This document shows, piece by piece, positions 44,289 to 52,488 of a stretch of 64,000 bases of DNA. The position numbers were made by a program, and so were the translations under genes. Each line of letters begins with the position of its first letter. The first letter of the stretch is position 1. The DNA is from Nitrospirillum sp034653355 (GTDB lineage Bacteria > Pseudomonadota > Alphaproteobacteria > Azospirillales > Azospirillaceae). Below the pieces are notes generated by a model. That model saw only the letters and a list, made by a program, of their open reading frames with translations, searched no databases and was not told the origin of the DNA. The stretch spans positions 1,178,001 through 1,242,000 of the forward strand of contig NZ_JAYEER010000001.1 in assembly GCF_034653355.1 (NCBI RefSeq), read 5' to 3'.

Positions 44289-45479
44289 ATGAAAGTTTGG
44301 CAATTCAGCGAGCAAGCTTACCACCCGGCCTTCGACGTTCCGGGGCCCATGCGGGTCACCCTGCCGCAGCATCATTGCCACCCGTCCGAGGCGGGGCGGC
44401 TGATCAATCGCTACCTGGATGAGTACGTCCTGGCGGATGAGCTGGGCTACAACATCATGATCAACGAGCATCACGCGGCGGCGACCTGCATGTCGACCTC
44501 GTGCATGACGACGCTGGCCATCCTGGCGCGCCAGACCAAGCGCGCCCGGCTGCTGGCCCTGGGCATTCCCATCGGCAACCGCGCCAACCCTGTGCGCGTG
44601 GCGGAAGAGATCGCCATGGCGGACGTGATTTCCAATGGCCGCCTGGAAGTGGGCCTGGTCAAGGGCGCGGCCTACGAGGTGTTCATGTCGAACCGGCAGC
44701 CCGTGCGCTTCATGGACCGATATTGGGAGGCGCATGACCTGATCCTGGAGGCCCTATCCAATACCGGCGACAACTTCTCCTGGGATGGTGAATTCTTCAA
44801 TTACCGCGCCGTCAGCCTGTGGCCTCGTCCCATCCAGCAGCCGACGCCGCCCATCTGGATGACGGCGTCCAGCGCCGGCAGCGCGGCGCAGCAGGCGAAG
44901 CTGGGCTATGTCTGCGCCACCTTCCTGTCGGGGGCCGTGGCCCGGTCGGTGTTCGCCAGCTATCGCAAGACCTATCAGGAGACGCACGGCCGGCCGGCAT
45001 CGGACGATCGCCTGGGCTATCTGGGCCTGGTGTCCGTGGCCACGGACCGCGAGACCGCCTTCCAGCGGGCGGAGCAGATGAAGGCCTATTTCACCACCGC
45101 CGCCCGACTGGATCCGCAGTTCCGCAACCCGGCGGGCTTCGCCTCGGTGAAGGACAACGTCCGCCTTCTGAAGGCGGGTCCGAATGCCGTGCGCCCGCGC
45201 TTGCGCGACGGCAGCCCGCTGCCCTCCAACCCCACGATCGAGCAGTACATCGATGCGGGTCTGATGTTCGTGGGCACGCCCGATGAGGTCTTCGAGCAGA
45301 TCGGCCGCTTTCATGCCGAGGTCGGCGGGTTCGGGAACCTGCTGATGATGGGGCAGGCCGGCACGCTGGGCCATGCCGAGACGGTGGAGAACCTGACCCT
45401 GTTCTCGCGGGAGGTCATGCCCCGCCTGGCCGAGATGTCGGTGGATACGCCCGATGTCCGCTATGAGGCCTTCGCGTGA
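44289..45479 (+). CDS. LLM-class flavin-dependent monooxygenase
   Basis: 396 residues of the bacterial-luciferase-like family. It reads through the TIM-barrel features ADELGYNIMINEHHA, ALGIPIGNRANPVRVAEE, DVISNGRLEVGLVKG and ITPPIWMTASS-like PTPPIWMTASSAGS. LLM enzymes use reduced FMN supplied by a separate reductase to oxygenate ketones, sulfonates, amines or aromatics. A flavin reductase is encoded three genes downstream (46807), which completes a two-component system. It starts 12 bases after the hydrolase, and its stop overlaps a GTG (GTGA) of the next gene. Confidence 0.85.
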   Translation: MKVWQFSEQAYHPAFDVPGPMRVTLPQHHCHPSEAGRLINRYLDEYVLADELGYNIMINEHHAAATCMSTSCMTTLAILARQTKRARLLALGIPIGNRANPVRVAEEIAMADVISNGRLEVGLVKGAAYEVFMSNRQPVRFMDRYWEAHDLILEALSNTGDNFSWDGEFFNYRAVSLWPRPIQQPTPPIWMTASSAGSAAQQAKLGYVCATFLSGAVARSVFASYRKTYQETHGRPASDDRLGYLGLVSVATDRETAFQRAEQMKAYFTTAARLDPQFRNPAGFASVKDNVRLLKAGPNAVRPRLRDGSPLPSNPTIEQYIDAGLMFVGTPDEVFEQIGRFHAEVGGFGNLLMMGQAGTLGHAETVENLTLFSREVMPRLAEMSVDTPDVRYEAFA

Positions 45480-46431
45480 CCTCGGACACGCCTCTCGCGG
45501 ACGGCATGGACGCCTATGTGGCGGCCTTCCGCGCGGGGCGGGCGGCGGGGGGACGCTGGCCGGTGCCCGGCTGGCCGCGGACATGAACGCTGCGGCATTC
45601 AGCCGGCCCTGGCCGGCCGGCCTCCGGCGGCATGTCAGCTTCATCGTGGCGCGCGGGCGCGAAATCGCGGTAGCGATCCTTGACCCCGGCGGTGAGGGCC
45701 CGAGGCCCGGCATCTGCTATTTCCACGGCGGGGGCTTTGCTTTCGGCAGCATCGAAAGCTTCGATGGGGTGGCGCAAGGGCTGGCGGAGGAGACAGGGGC
45801 CGTCGTCGTCAGCGTGCAGTACCGGCGCCTGCCGGAGAATTCCTACCGGGCGGCACAGGAGGATTGCTTCGCCGCCTATGAGTGGTTCGTCGCGCACGCC
45901 GCCCAGCTGGGCGTCGACGGGCGGCGCATCGCCGTCGCCGGCGACAGTGTCGGCGCCCTGCTGGCCACCATGACGGCCGTCATGGCGCGCGATGCCGGTG
46001 GGCCTGGGCAACCCGTCTGCCAGTTGCTGATGTACGGCGCTTATGCCCTGACACCGGGGCGGCCGTCCTACGGGCGGGGGCGCGATCCTCTTCTCAGTGT
46101 GCAGCGGGTGGAGGATTTCGTGCGGCTCTACCGTTTGTCGCAGGAGGCCGAGCCGTTTCATGCCCCGCCCCTATCGGTTCCGGATTTGAGCCGTCTGCCG
46201 CCGGCGGTGCTGATCGCCGCCGAGTACGACCCGCTGCGCGGGGAGGGGGCCGAGTATGCAGACCGCCTGGCGGCCGCCGGTGTCGAGGTGCGGGTTCTGA
46301 CGGCCCGCCACATGATCCATGGATTTTTGCGCGCGCTGGGCATGTCGCCGGCCGCGGCGCGCGAAATGGCCGCCGCGGCTCAGGCGGTGCGGCCCTACCT
46401 TTGGCCGGCTGACAGGGAGCAGACGCCATGA
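45476..46431 (+). pseudogene. HSL-type alpha/beta hydrolase, probable N-terminal frameshift
   Basis: The main body (frame of the stop at 46431) has the hormone-sensitive-lipase oxyanion motif YFHGGGFAFGS, the nucleophile elbow GDSVGA, and the late DPLRGEG and MIHGF with the aspartate and histidine. The expected N-terminal helix (DAYVAAFRAGRAAGG) reads in a different frame from a GTG at 45476 that overlaps the upstream stop. A single missing G in the six-G run at 45547-45552 would join them. If the shift is real, translation could still begin at the ATG at 45583 and give 282 residues lacking the N-terminal helix. It is probably an esterase or lactonase of the LLM pathway. Confidence 0.75.
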
Positions 46432-46817
46432 GCTCATCATGGGATACCGACGCGGCGCAGCGCGGCCGCGACCTGCGCGAACAGATATTCGGCGCTGAGG
46501 GGATGAAAAGCCTGGTCGAGGCGGATGATTTCACCCTGCCCCTGCAGGATATGGTCACCCGGATCTGCTTTGGCGAGGTGTGGAGCCGCCCCGGTCTGCC
46601 GCTGAAAATCCGCAGTATGCTGACCATCGCCATCCTGGTGGGGCAGAGCCGGCCGGCCCAGCTGCGCAACCACGTGAAGGGCGCCATCGCCAACGGCGTC
46701 ACCAAGGAGGAAATCCGCGAGATCCTCCTGCACGCCACGCTCTATGCAGGCCTGCCTGCCGGGGCGGACAGCTGGCGCGAGGCGGCGGCCGCGTTGAGGG
46801 AAATCGATGCCTACTGA
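46428..46817 (+). CDS. Carboxymuconolactone decarboxylase (CMD) family protein
   Basis: 129 residues with the CMD pattern: EVWSRPGLPLKIRSMLTIAI, RNHVKGAIANGVTKEEIREI and LLHATLYAGLPAG. It is close to true gamma-carboxymuconolactone decarboxylases in length and layout and lacks the AhpD CxxC pair. The start overlaps the stop of the preceding hydrolase (ATGA) and its end overlaps the flavin reductase by 11 bases. A homologue sits in the ferulate-type operon at 21481. Confidence 0.85.
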   Translation: MSSSWDTDAAQRGRDLREQIFGAEGMKSLVEADDFTLPLQDMVTRICFGEVWSRPGLPLKIRSMLTIAILVGQSRPAQLRNHVKGAIANGVTKEEIREILLHATLYAGLPAGADSWREAAAALREIDAY

Positions 46818-47340
46818 CGTCACCGCGGCGGATGCCGCCACCATCGCCCTGGCCCTGCGCAAGGGCCTGCGCAGCTTGGCCAAGGCCGTCGTCGTCATCA
46901 CCTGCCGCCATGGCGGCCAACGCCACGCCATGACGGCGACAGCGGTCAGCGAGCTCAGCATGGACCCGCCTTCCATGCTGATCTGCGTGAACAAGTCCGC
47001 CAGCCTATTCGCGCCGCTGTCCCAGGGTGCCGACTTCTGCATCAATATCCTGACGGCACGGCAGGCGGAGATCTCCGCCCTATGCGCCGGCAAGGAGAAG
47101 GGGGAGGCGCGCTTCTCCGTGGGGGATTGGCGGCAGTCCCCGCTGGGCCACGCCTATCTGGCGGACGCCCAGGCCAGCATCTTCTGTCGCAGCGTGGCGA
47201 ACACGATGTTCGGGACCCACGGCCTGTTCATCGGTGAGGTGCAGGAGGTGATCGACCTCGCCCCCATCGACCCGCTGGTCTACATGGACGGCCGCTATGG
47301 CTGCTTCGTGGCGGGCTTGGGGGCAGCCGAGCGGCGGTAG
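46807..47340 (+). CDS. FMN-dependent flavin reductase domain protein
   Basis: 177 residues of the small-component flavin reductase family (HpaC/DszD type): a RHGGQRHAMTATAVSELSMD strand-turn that binds FMN, PPSMLICVNKSASLF, FCINILTARQ and a C-terminal GRYGCF. These enzymes reduce free FMN with NAD(P)H for a partner monooxygenase. Encoded at the end of the operon that holds the LLM monooxygenase, it is almost certainly that partner. It overlaps the CMD gene by 11 bases. Nothing coding follows on this strand; an insertion scar begins 54 bases later. Confidence 0.85.
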   Translation: MPTDVTAADAATIALALRKGLRSLAKAVVVITCRHGGQRHAMTATAVSELSMDPPSMLICVNKSASLFAPLSQGADFCINILTARQAEISALCAGKEKGEARFSVGDWRQSPLGHAYLADAQASIFCRSVANTMFGTHGLFIGEVQEVIDLAPIDPLVYMDGRYGCFVAGLGAAERR

Positions 47341-47393
47341 GCGGGGCGGCGGCCCAGAAGGCGCGCTGTATGCAGGTGCAGTAGTTCGCACTG

Positions 47394-47535
47394 TGTGAAC
47401 CGGCACCGAAGTGGGCCCCCTGGGGAAATCGAGGCAACACCCTGAACTGAATGAAAAGGGGGTAAAAGGATTGGGAGTCTGGCTGGCGCCGGCCGGGTCA
47501 GTAAGCCTGGGGTTCCACTTCGGTGCCGGTTCACA
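47394..47535. mobile_element. 142-base element bounded by inverted repeats
   Basis: The ends 47394-47420 and 47509-47535 are inverted copies matching at 25 of 27 bases, with the outer 21 (starting TGTGAACCGG) identical. The interior is too short for a gene. This is the form of a MITE or of an insertion sequence that lost its middle. I see no clear target-site duplication. It lies between the flavin reductase and the truncated tail of the arsenic operon. Confidence 0.55.
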
Positions 47536-47720
47536 AAAATAGCCGCGAAGATGGCCCACCAGCTTCACGATGGTGTCGCGGGACATGGTGTTTCGGCCCG
47601 CCCGGTTTATGAGGTGGTCGCTCAGGGGGTCGGAGAACGCCTTGACGTCGGCCTTGGTGACATAACCTAGCCAAGTGGAGGTCGCCGACCGTCAGGTCCT
47701 CGACCGACTTCCCAAGCAGC
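47536..47720 (-). pseudogene. Possible tyrosine-recombinase N-terminal fragment
   Basis: On the minus strand one frame reads GYVTKADVKAFSDPLSDHL followed by NRAGRNTMSRDTIVKLVGHL, which resembles the helical core-binding domain of phage-type integrases; a frame change separates it from a KSVEDLTVGDLHLA segment just upstream. No catalytic domain remains. The assignment is weak, but it fits a decayed mobile element between the inverted repeats and the truncated MFS gene. Confidence 0.3.
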
Positions 47721-47729
47721 GCCGCAACC

Positions 47730-48006
47730 ATGGTCCGCCTGATCTCGCCCCAAAGGTGGTGTGCCCCGACCGCGCTAGCAGCTGGACCGCCGCCAGGAGG
47801 GAGCCCACGGCCATGATCGTCCGGCCGTGGCCGCGGTCGATGGCGACGCCGACCGGATAAGTGGCCAGCCCGGCCGTCCCCAGGGTCAGCGACGCCAGCA
47901 GGTAGGTTTCCGTTTTCGACCAGCCGAATTCCGCCCTGGGTCCTGCGAGCGGGGGAAGGCGTAGATCAGCGTGCCCCAGGAGACGATCTCCGGCCGGCGC
48001 ATTCAT
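47730..48006 (-). pseudogene. Truncated MFS transporter gene of the ars operon
   Basis: The ATG at 48006 overlaps the acr3 stop (TGATG), as expected for an intact next gene. The segment EFGWSKTETYLLASLTLG followed by YPVGVAIDRGHGR is the first part of an MFS carrier often found in arsenic operons. The first 25 residues (EIVSWGTLIYAFP) are in another frame, and similarity ends after about 90 residues where the insertion scar begins. It is therefore a shifted and 3'-deleted remnant; a 104-residue open frame ending at 47692 remains but would not be functional. Confidence 0.65.
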
Positions 48007-49031
48007 CAGACGGCGCCGCGCTCGTACCAAGGCCGGCTGGCCTTCACCAGGCGCACCACCGACAGCATCACCGGCACCTCCACCAGCACACCCACCACGG
48101 TGGCCAGGGCGGCGCCGGAGTTCAGGCCGAACAGGCTGATGGTGGTGGCCACGGCCAGCTCGAAGAAGTTGCTGGCGCCGATCAGGGTCGCCGGTGCCGC
48201 CACGCACCAGGCCACGCCGAACTGGCGGTTCAGCAGGTAGGCCAAGCCGGCATTCAGGTAGACCTGGATCAGGATGGGCACCGCCAGCAGGGCGATCAAC
48301 AGGGGCTGGGCCAGGATCCGCTCCCCTTGGAAGCCGAACAGCAGCACCAGGGTAGTCAGCAGCGCCACCAGGGACAGGGGCTGCAGCACGGACAGGACCC
48401 GCTTCAGCCGCGCCTCGCCACCCATCAGCAGGGCCTTGCGCCAGGCCTGCGCCACCACCACCGGTACGACGATGTAGAGCGCGACGGACAGCGCCAGGGT
48501 GGCCCAGGGCACCGTGATGGAGGCCACGCCCAGCAGCAGGCCCACCAGCGGCGCGAAGGCGAACACCATGATCAGGTCGTTCAACGCCACCTGGCTGAGG
48601 GTGAAGTGGGGCTCGCCCTCGCAGAGGTTGGACCAGACGAATACCATGGCCGTGCAGGGCGCCGCCGCCAGCAGAATCAGGCCGGCGATGTAGGATGGGC
48701 CCTGGCCTGCCGGCAGCAGGTCGGCGAACAGGGTCCCGATGAACAGTGTGCCCAGCAGCGCCATGGAGAAGGGCTTGACCGCCCAGTTGATGAACAGGGT
48801 GACCATCACCCCGCGCCAATGCTCCTTCACCTGCGACAGGGCGCCGAAGTCGATCTTCAGCAGCATGGGGATGATCATCAGCCAGATCAGCGCCGCCACC
48901 GGCAGGTTGACCTTGGCCACCTCTGCCGCCGCCACGGTACGGAACAAGCCCGGCAGCAGGTGGCCCAGGGCGATGCCGGCGACGATGCACAGCGCTACCC
49001 ACAGGCTGAGGTAGCGTTCGAAGCGGGACAT
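48006..49031 (-). CDS. arsB: ACR3-type arsenite efflux permease
   Basis: 341 residues with ten hydrophobic segments. ACR3 hallmarks are present: LIWLMIIPMLLKIDF, NWAVKPFSMALLG, AAPCTAMVFVWS with the essential cysteine, NDLIMVFAFAPLV, and ATLIGASNFFELAVA. It exports arsenite (and sometimes antimonite) across the inner membrane. It lies downstream of arsH, arsR and the arsC fusion on the same strand. The symbol arsB is used here for the ACR3 permease; acr3 is equally common. Confidence 0.92.
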   Translation of the reverse strand: MSRFERYLSLWVALCIVAGIALGHLLPGLFRTVAAAEVAKVNLPVAALIWLMIIPMLLKIDFGALSQVKEHWRGVMVTLFINWAVKPFSMALLGTLFIGTLFADLLPAGQGPSYIAGLILLAAAPCTAMVFVWSNLCEGEPHFTLSQVALNDLIMVFAFAPLVGLLLGVASITVPWATLALSVALYIVVPVVVAQAWRKALLMGGEARLKRVLSVLQPLSLVALLTTLVLLFGFQGERILAQPLLIALLAVPILIQVYLNAGLAYLLNRQFGVAWCVAAPATLIGASNFFELAVATTISLFGLNSGAALATVVGVLVEVPVMLSVVRLVKASRPWYERGAV

Positions 49032-49041
49032 GATGGTGGCC

Positions 49042-49872
49042 TCAGACGGTGATGGCGCGCGACAGCAGTGTCGCGGTGGACGGGCACAGGCCCTGGGCCT
49101 GGGGCGTGGCCAGGACGGCGGCCGGCGCCTGGTCGCGGGCCACGGGCTTGAATCCGGCCTTTTCGAAGAAACCGCCGGCGGAGGTGGTCAACAGCCAGGC
49201 CCGCTGGTGGCCTTCCTCCCAGGCACGGCGCAGCAGCAGGGCCACCAGGTTGCGCCCCACACCCTTGCCCTGCACGGTTGCCGGTACAGTCACGGAGCGG
49301 ACCAGGATGTCCGACCCCAGCGGCAGGTACCCGCCATAACCCGCCGGCGTGCCGCCCAGGGTCCGGTAGGCGAAGAAGCGGCCCTCGCCGTTGGCTAGGT
49401 CCTCCACTGGCAGGCCGGCGGCCGTCAGTGCCGCCACCAGGTCGGGGTCGCCCGCCGCGATAGGCTGGTCCTTCAGGAAGGGCACGCCTTCCTCCTTGTC
49501 AATGTCGGCCATGGGCGTGTCGGGCAATAGGTCCAGGATCACATCGGACGGCCGGCATAGCGTGACACCCGCCGGTGTCACCACGATTGGCCGGTTGATC
49601 AGGATGGGGCGCGCCACCATCAGATCCAGCAGGTCCGCGTCGGTCCACTTCGGGTCGTCCAGGCCAAGCTCCGCATAAGGCGTGCCCTTGCGGCGCGCAA
49701 CCTGGCGCACCGTCAGCCCCATGCGTTGGATGAGGTCGGCCAGCACCGCGCGGCTGGGCGGGTCCTTCAGGTATTCCACCACCTCAGGCTCCGCACCGGC
49801 CCGCCTCAGCAGGGCCAGGACGTTGCGCGACGTGCCGCAGGCGGGGTTGTGGTAGATCGTGATGCCGCTCAT
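49042..49872 (-). CDS. arsC: Arsenate reductase (ArsC) fused to an ArsN-like N-acetyltransferase
   Basis: 276 residues. Residues 1-115 form a glutaredoxin-dependent arsenate reductase with IYHNPACGTSRN (catalytic Cys12), YLKDPPSRAVL and NRPIVVTPAGVTLCRP. After a short linker, residues 135-276 form a GNAT acetyltransferase with VPATVQGKGVGRNLVALLL (acetyl-CoA loop) and FFEKAGFKPV; this matches the ArsN2-type proteins found in arsenic operons. Arsenate would be reduced by the first half; the second may acetylate an arsenical or another toxin. The start overlaps the arsR stop (ATGA). Confidence 0.85.
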   Translation of the reverse strand: MSGITIYHNPACGTSRNVLALLRRAGAEPEVVEYLKDPPSRAVLADLIQRMGLTVRQVARRKGTPYAELGLDDPKWTDADLLDLMVARPILINRPIVVTPAGVTLCRPSDVILDLLPDTPMADIDKEEGVPFLKDQPIAAGDPDLVAALTAAGLPVEDLANGEGRFFAYRTLGGTPAGYGGYLPLGSDILVRSVTVPATVQGKGVGRNLVALLLRRAWEEGHQRAWLLTTSAGGFFEKAGFKPVARDQAPAAVLATPQAQGLCPSTATLLSRAITV

Positions 49873-50207
49873 GGCACCGGCTCCGGACAGCAGGCGGTGA
49901 GGCCGGTGCCGCACAGTTCGGGGCGGCCCTGGCAGCAATCCTCCATCAGGAAGGCCAGCAGGCGGCGGGTGCCCTCGTAGTCGGTGGCGTAGAAGATCTG
50001 CCGCTGCACCCGCCAGGAGCGGAGCAGGCCCGCCCGCTCCAGGATGCCCAGGTGGTGCGACAGGGTGGAGGCCGGCACGCCGGTGCTGGCGGCCACGTCG
50101 CCGGCGGTCAGCCCGTTGGGGCCGGTCTGGACCAGCAGGCGGAAGACGCCCAGGCGGGTTTCCTGCGCCAGGGCGGCGAAGGCATCGATGGCGGCTTTCG
50201 GTTCCAT
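49869..50207 (-). CDS. arsR: ArsR-family arsenic-responsive repressor
   Basis: 112 residues from the ATG at 50207. The winged helix is AFAALAQETRLGVFRLLVQ, GVPASTLSHHLGILERAGLL. The usual ELCVCDL metal site in the recognition helix is absent; instead cysteines cluster at the C-terminus (DCCQGRPELC and a final CC), the arrangement of C-terminal-cysteine As(III) sensors. It lies four bases after arsH and overlaps the arsC fusion (ATGA). Confidence 0.88.
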   Translation of the reverse strand: MEPKAAIDAFAALAQETRLGVFRLLVQTGPNGLTAGDVAASTGVPASTLSHHLGILERAGLLRSWRVQRQIFYATDYEGTRRLLAFLMEDCCQGRPELCGTGLTACCPEPVP

Positions 50208-50211
50208 GGGA

Positions 50212-50961
50212 TCACACCGTCCCGGTGGCTGGTGCCGGCTTCTCATGGCTCATGGCCACGGCGCCCAGGTCGGGCGTCGGTTCCTTGGCCGCCGCTTCCT
50301 TCCGCTCGCTGTAGCGGTCGACCATGTAGTCGGCGCGGTCGCGCACCAGCAGGGTGAACTTCACCAGTTCCTCCATCACGTCGACCACGCGGTCGTAATA
50401 GGGAGACGGCTTCATCCGGCCGGCGTCGTCGAACTCCTGGTAGGCCTTCGCCACCGACGACTGGTTGGGAATGGTCACCATCCGCATCCAGCGGCCCAGC
50501 ACCCGCATGGCGTTCACGGCGTTGAAGGACTGGCTGCCGCCCGACACCTGCATCACCGCCAGGGTGCGGCCTTGGGTGGGGCGGACGCTGCCCGTCTCCA
50601 GCGGCAGCCAGTCGATCTGGCTCTTGAAGACGCCGGTGAGGGTACCGTGCCGTTCGGGTGAGCACCACACCTGGCCCTCGGACCAAATGGACAGATCCCG
50701 TAGTTCGGCCACCTTGGGGTGGGTGGGCGGCACGCTGTCGGGTAGCGGCAGGCCGGCGGGGTCGAAAACGCGGGTCTCGCATCCGAACCGCTCCAGCAGG
50801 CGGGCGGCCTCCTGCGTCAGGAAGCGGCTGTAGGACCGCTCCCGTAGGGAGCCGTAGAGCAGCAGGATGCGCGGCGGATGGGTGGAAATCCGCGGCGGGG
50901 TTAGCTTCTCCAGGTCGGGGACGTCGAACCGAAGAGCGTCGATGTTCGGTAGGTCAATCAT
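50212..50961 (-). CDS. arsH: ArsH NADPH-dependent FMN reductase / organoarsenical oxidase
   Basis: 249 residues from the ATG at 50961. It shows the ArsH flavodoxin-like fold: RILLLYGSLRERSYSRFL (FMN phosphate loop), RDLSIWSEGQVWCSPERHG, TQGRTLAVMQVSGGSQSFN and the C-terminal MVDRYSERKE. ArsH oxidises trivalent organoarsenicals and reduces flavin or quinones. It is the promoter-proximal gene of the operon, with a palindromic ArsR-type site directly upstream. Confidence 0.92.
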   Translation of the reverse strand: MIDLPNIDALRFDVPDLEKLTPPRISTHPPRILLLYGSLRERSYSRFLTQEAARLLERFGCETRVFDPAGLPLPDSVPPTHPKVAELRDLSIWSEGQVWCSPERHGTLTGVFKSQIDWLPLETGSVRPTQGRTLAVMQVSGGSQSFNAVNAMRVLGRWMRMVTIPNQSSVAKAYQEFDDAGRMKPSPYYDRVVDVMEELVKFTLLVRDRADYMVDRYSERKEAAAKEPTPDLGAVAMSHEKPAPATGTV

Positions 50962-50968
50962 GGTGATA

Positions 50969-50988
50969 CCATATTTCGACAAGTATGG
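50969..50988 (-). promoter_or_regulatory. Candidate ArsR operator
   Basis: A 20-base imperfect palindrome with CCATA and TATGG ends and an AT-rich centre, eight bases upstream of the arsH start. Position and form fit autorepression of the ars operon by ArsR. Confidence 0.5.
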
Positions 50989-51363
50989 AAGAATCAATGC
51001 CTTTGCGGGATAGGATGGTTGATGCGCGCCTTGATCAACATGGTCCAGGCGTTGCCAACGCCCGGCAGCTGCAACTTCTGGGGAGTATTCATCCGCCACG
51101 GACATATCGGGCTTCAGGTGCGGTGCATGTGCGGCGGTGGTGTGAATCGGCGAGATCAAATGACCCCGCCGATTTCAAAGGAATCAGATGGTTGTCGTGC
51201 CGATCGGCGTCCAAGTCGCGTGCTGATTTACGGCCTGACTCTTCGTGGCGTCGGGTCAACCGCTCGCGAGGTGCATTACAAGCCGATTATATGTCAGCAT
51301 ATGGCTTCGAGCCAAACTCATAATAAAACTTCTTAAATTGATCAACGGGGAGAATTTCAGTTC
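50989..51363. other. Intergenic region with dispersed repeat, no gene
   Basis: A 375-base gap between arsH and a LuxR gene. It carries copy B of the 38-base repeat. Short open frames here (such as 51019-51336) have no ribosome site or protein-like composition. Base composition falls towards the right. Confidence 0.4.
51154..51191 (+). repeat. 38-base dispersed repeat, copy B
   Basis: It matches copy A at 9101-9138 in 33 of 38 positions, same orientation. It lies in a gene-free stretch just left of the compositionally different segment, as expected for an insertion-element end or scar. Confidence 0.5.
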
Positions 51364-52320
51364 TCAATGGGCAGTCTGCAGGGCTGGCGATTGAAGAAGC
51401 TGAGCGGCTTTATTATTTATCTTCGCAAGCAACTGGGTACGGCTATTCACGAAAGTCTTGGCGTAAAGCGACCTAAGATGATTCTCGACTGTCCTGACAC
51501 TTATACTGAGTGAATAGGCCATTGATAGATTGCTGTGCCCATTTTGAAGCAAAGCAACAATGTCACGCTCCCGGTCGGTAATCCCGAATTGCCTGCAAGC
51601 TGCCGCGACGCATTCGTCCGGCATCAGACCCCGGTTGGGGGCAATAGGCGATTTATCGTCGTTCCGTGCATTGGCGACGTCGCCAATGCAATGCTCCCAA
51701 TTCGCACCATCATCGGAACAACGTGGGAAATTCAGCACAGAATTTTCTTGACGGCGATGCCGCTTCCAAAGCCATTCAGCCTCGTGTCTCAATGCTATAT
51801 TCGAAAGGGCCAACCGCAGCAAAGTCCCGACCCGACCAAGCGTCTGCCTGTCCTCATAAGAAAAATTCTCTCCGCCAACGCTTCTTCCAAATGATAGAGA
51901 CACAATCTTGTCAGAAAATACGCCCTTAACTTTAAAATATATGCCCATACAATCTTGGATATCTTGGGCCCTCAAGAAGTCATCATGATAGATCTTCAGG
52001 CGATCCGCTTCTTCCTTATGCCGCCTCACGTAGCGCATGAGCGTTTCAGGGACTGCCGGGCAGCCTCGGTAAAGAGGATCTTCATGGAACATTCCGTTCC
52101 TGTAGGTGGGAGTGAGTGCCTCAAAGGCCCCCCGCGCGATGGATAGGTCGCCATCGACCAAGCGATCTTGCCAGATCGTAATGAGTGTAAAACCGGCTCC
52201 GCACGCGTTCAGTCGAGTCTGGAGTGGCTGCAAAATCGCGTTGGAGACGTGATCGATGTCATGGCAGTCGGCAATCGATTCCTCGATGGCATATTGCCGG
52301 TGCGCCGCTGAAAGGCCCAT
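51364..52320 (-). CDS. LuxR-family regulator with N-terminal sensor region
   Basis: 318 residues. The C-terminal HTH is FGITDRERDIVALLQNGHSN followed by SISVRTVENHLRSLYAKT; the first 190 residues could be an autoinducer-binding-like or other ligand domain but lack the conserved tryptophan/aspartate pattern I could verify. The gene is much less GC-rich than those to its left. It is preceded on the right by a decayed IS630-type transposase and may be cargo of the acquired segment, perhaps controlling the catabolic genes there. No luxI-like synthase is visible. Confidence 0.8.
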   Translation of the reverse strand: MGLSAAHRQYAIEESIADCHDIDHVSNAILQPLQTRLNACGAGFTLITIWQDRLVDGDLSIARGAFEALTPTYRNGMFHEDPLYRGCPAVPETLMRYVRRHKEEADRLKIYHDDFLRAQDIQDCMGIYFKVKGVFSDKIVSLSFGRSVGGENFSYEDRQTLGRVGTLLRLALSNIALRHEAEWLWKRHRRQENSVLNFPRCSDDGANWEHCIGDVANARNDDKSPIAPNRGLMPDECVAAACRQFGITDRERDIVALLQNGHSNLSMAYSLSISVRTVENHLRSLYAKTFVNSRTQLLAKINNKAAQLLQSPALQTAH

Positions 52321-52488
52321 GCGTTAACCTCCCCAAATCTTTGGCGGCGGAGCAACGCTTGCCGCGCTTTATTTGATCAGACTTACCATATTCCTGCTAG
52401 TGATACCAAGGCTCAGAGATCGTGACTCGGGGGGCTCGCCAGTCGGGGCTTGTACCGATTTAAGACGGCATTCGGATTCGTGTTTGCC

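Noticed and set aside
47692..49002. A 436-residue minus-strand frame covering the acr3 gene
   Set aside because: Most of it is acr3 read in the wrong frame; only its last 100 residues coincide with the MFS remnant, which is annotated separately.
51019..51336. A 105-residue open frame between arsH and the LuxR gene
   Set aside because: It crosses the dispersed repeat, lacks a ribosome site, and its translation is rich in Cys, Arg and His with no family features.
51364..52320. Quorum-sensing receptor/synthase pair
   Set aside because: The LuxR protein has the right length, but no luxI-like gene is near and I could not confirm the autoinducer-binding residues, so I list it only as a LuxR-family regulator.
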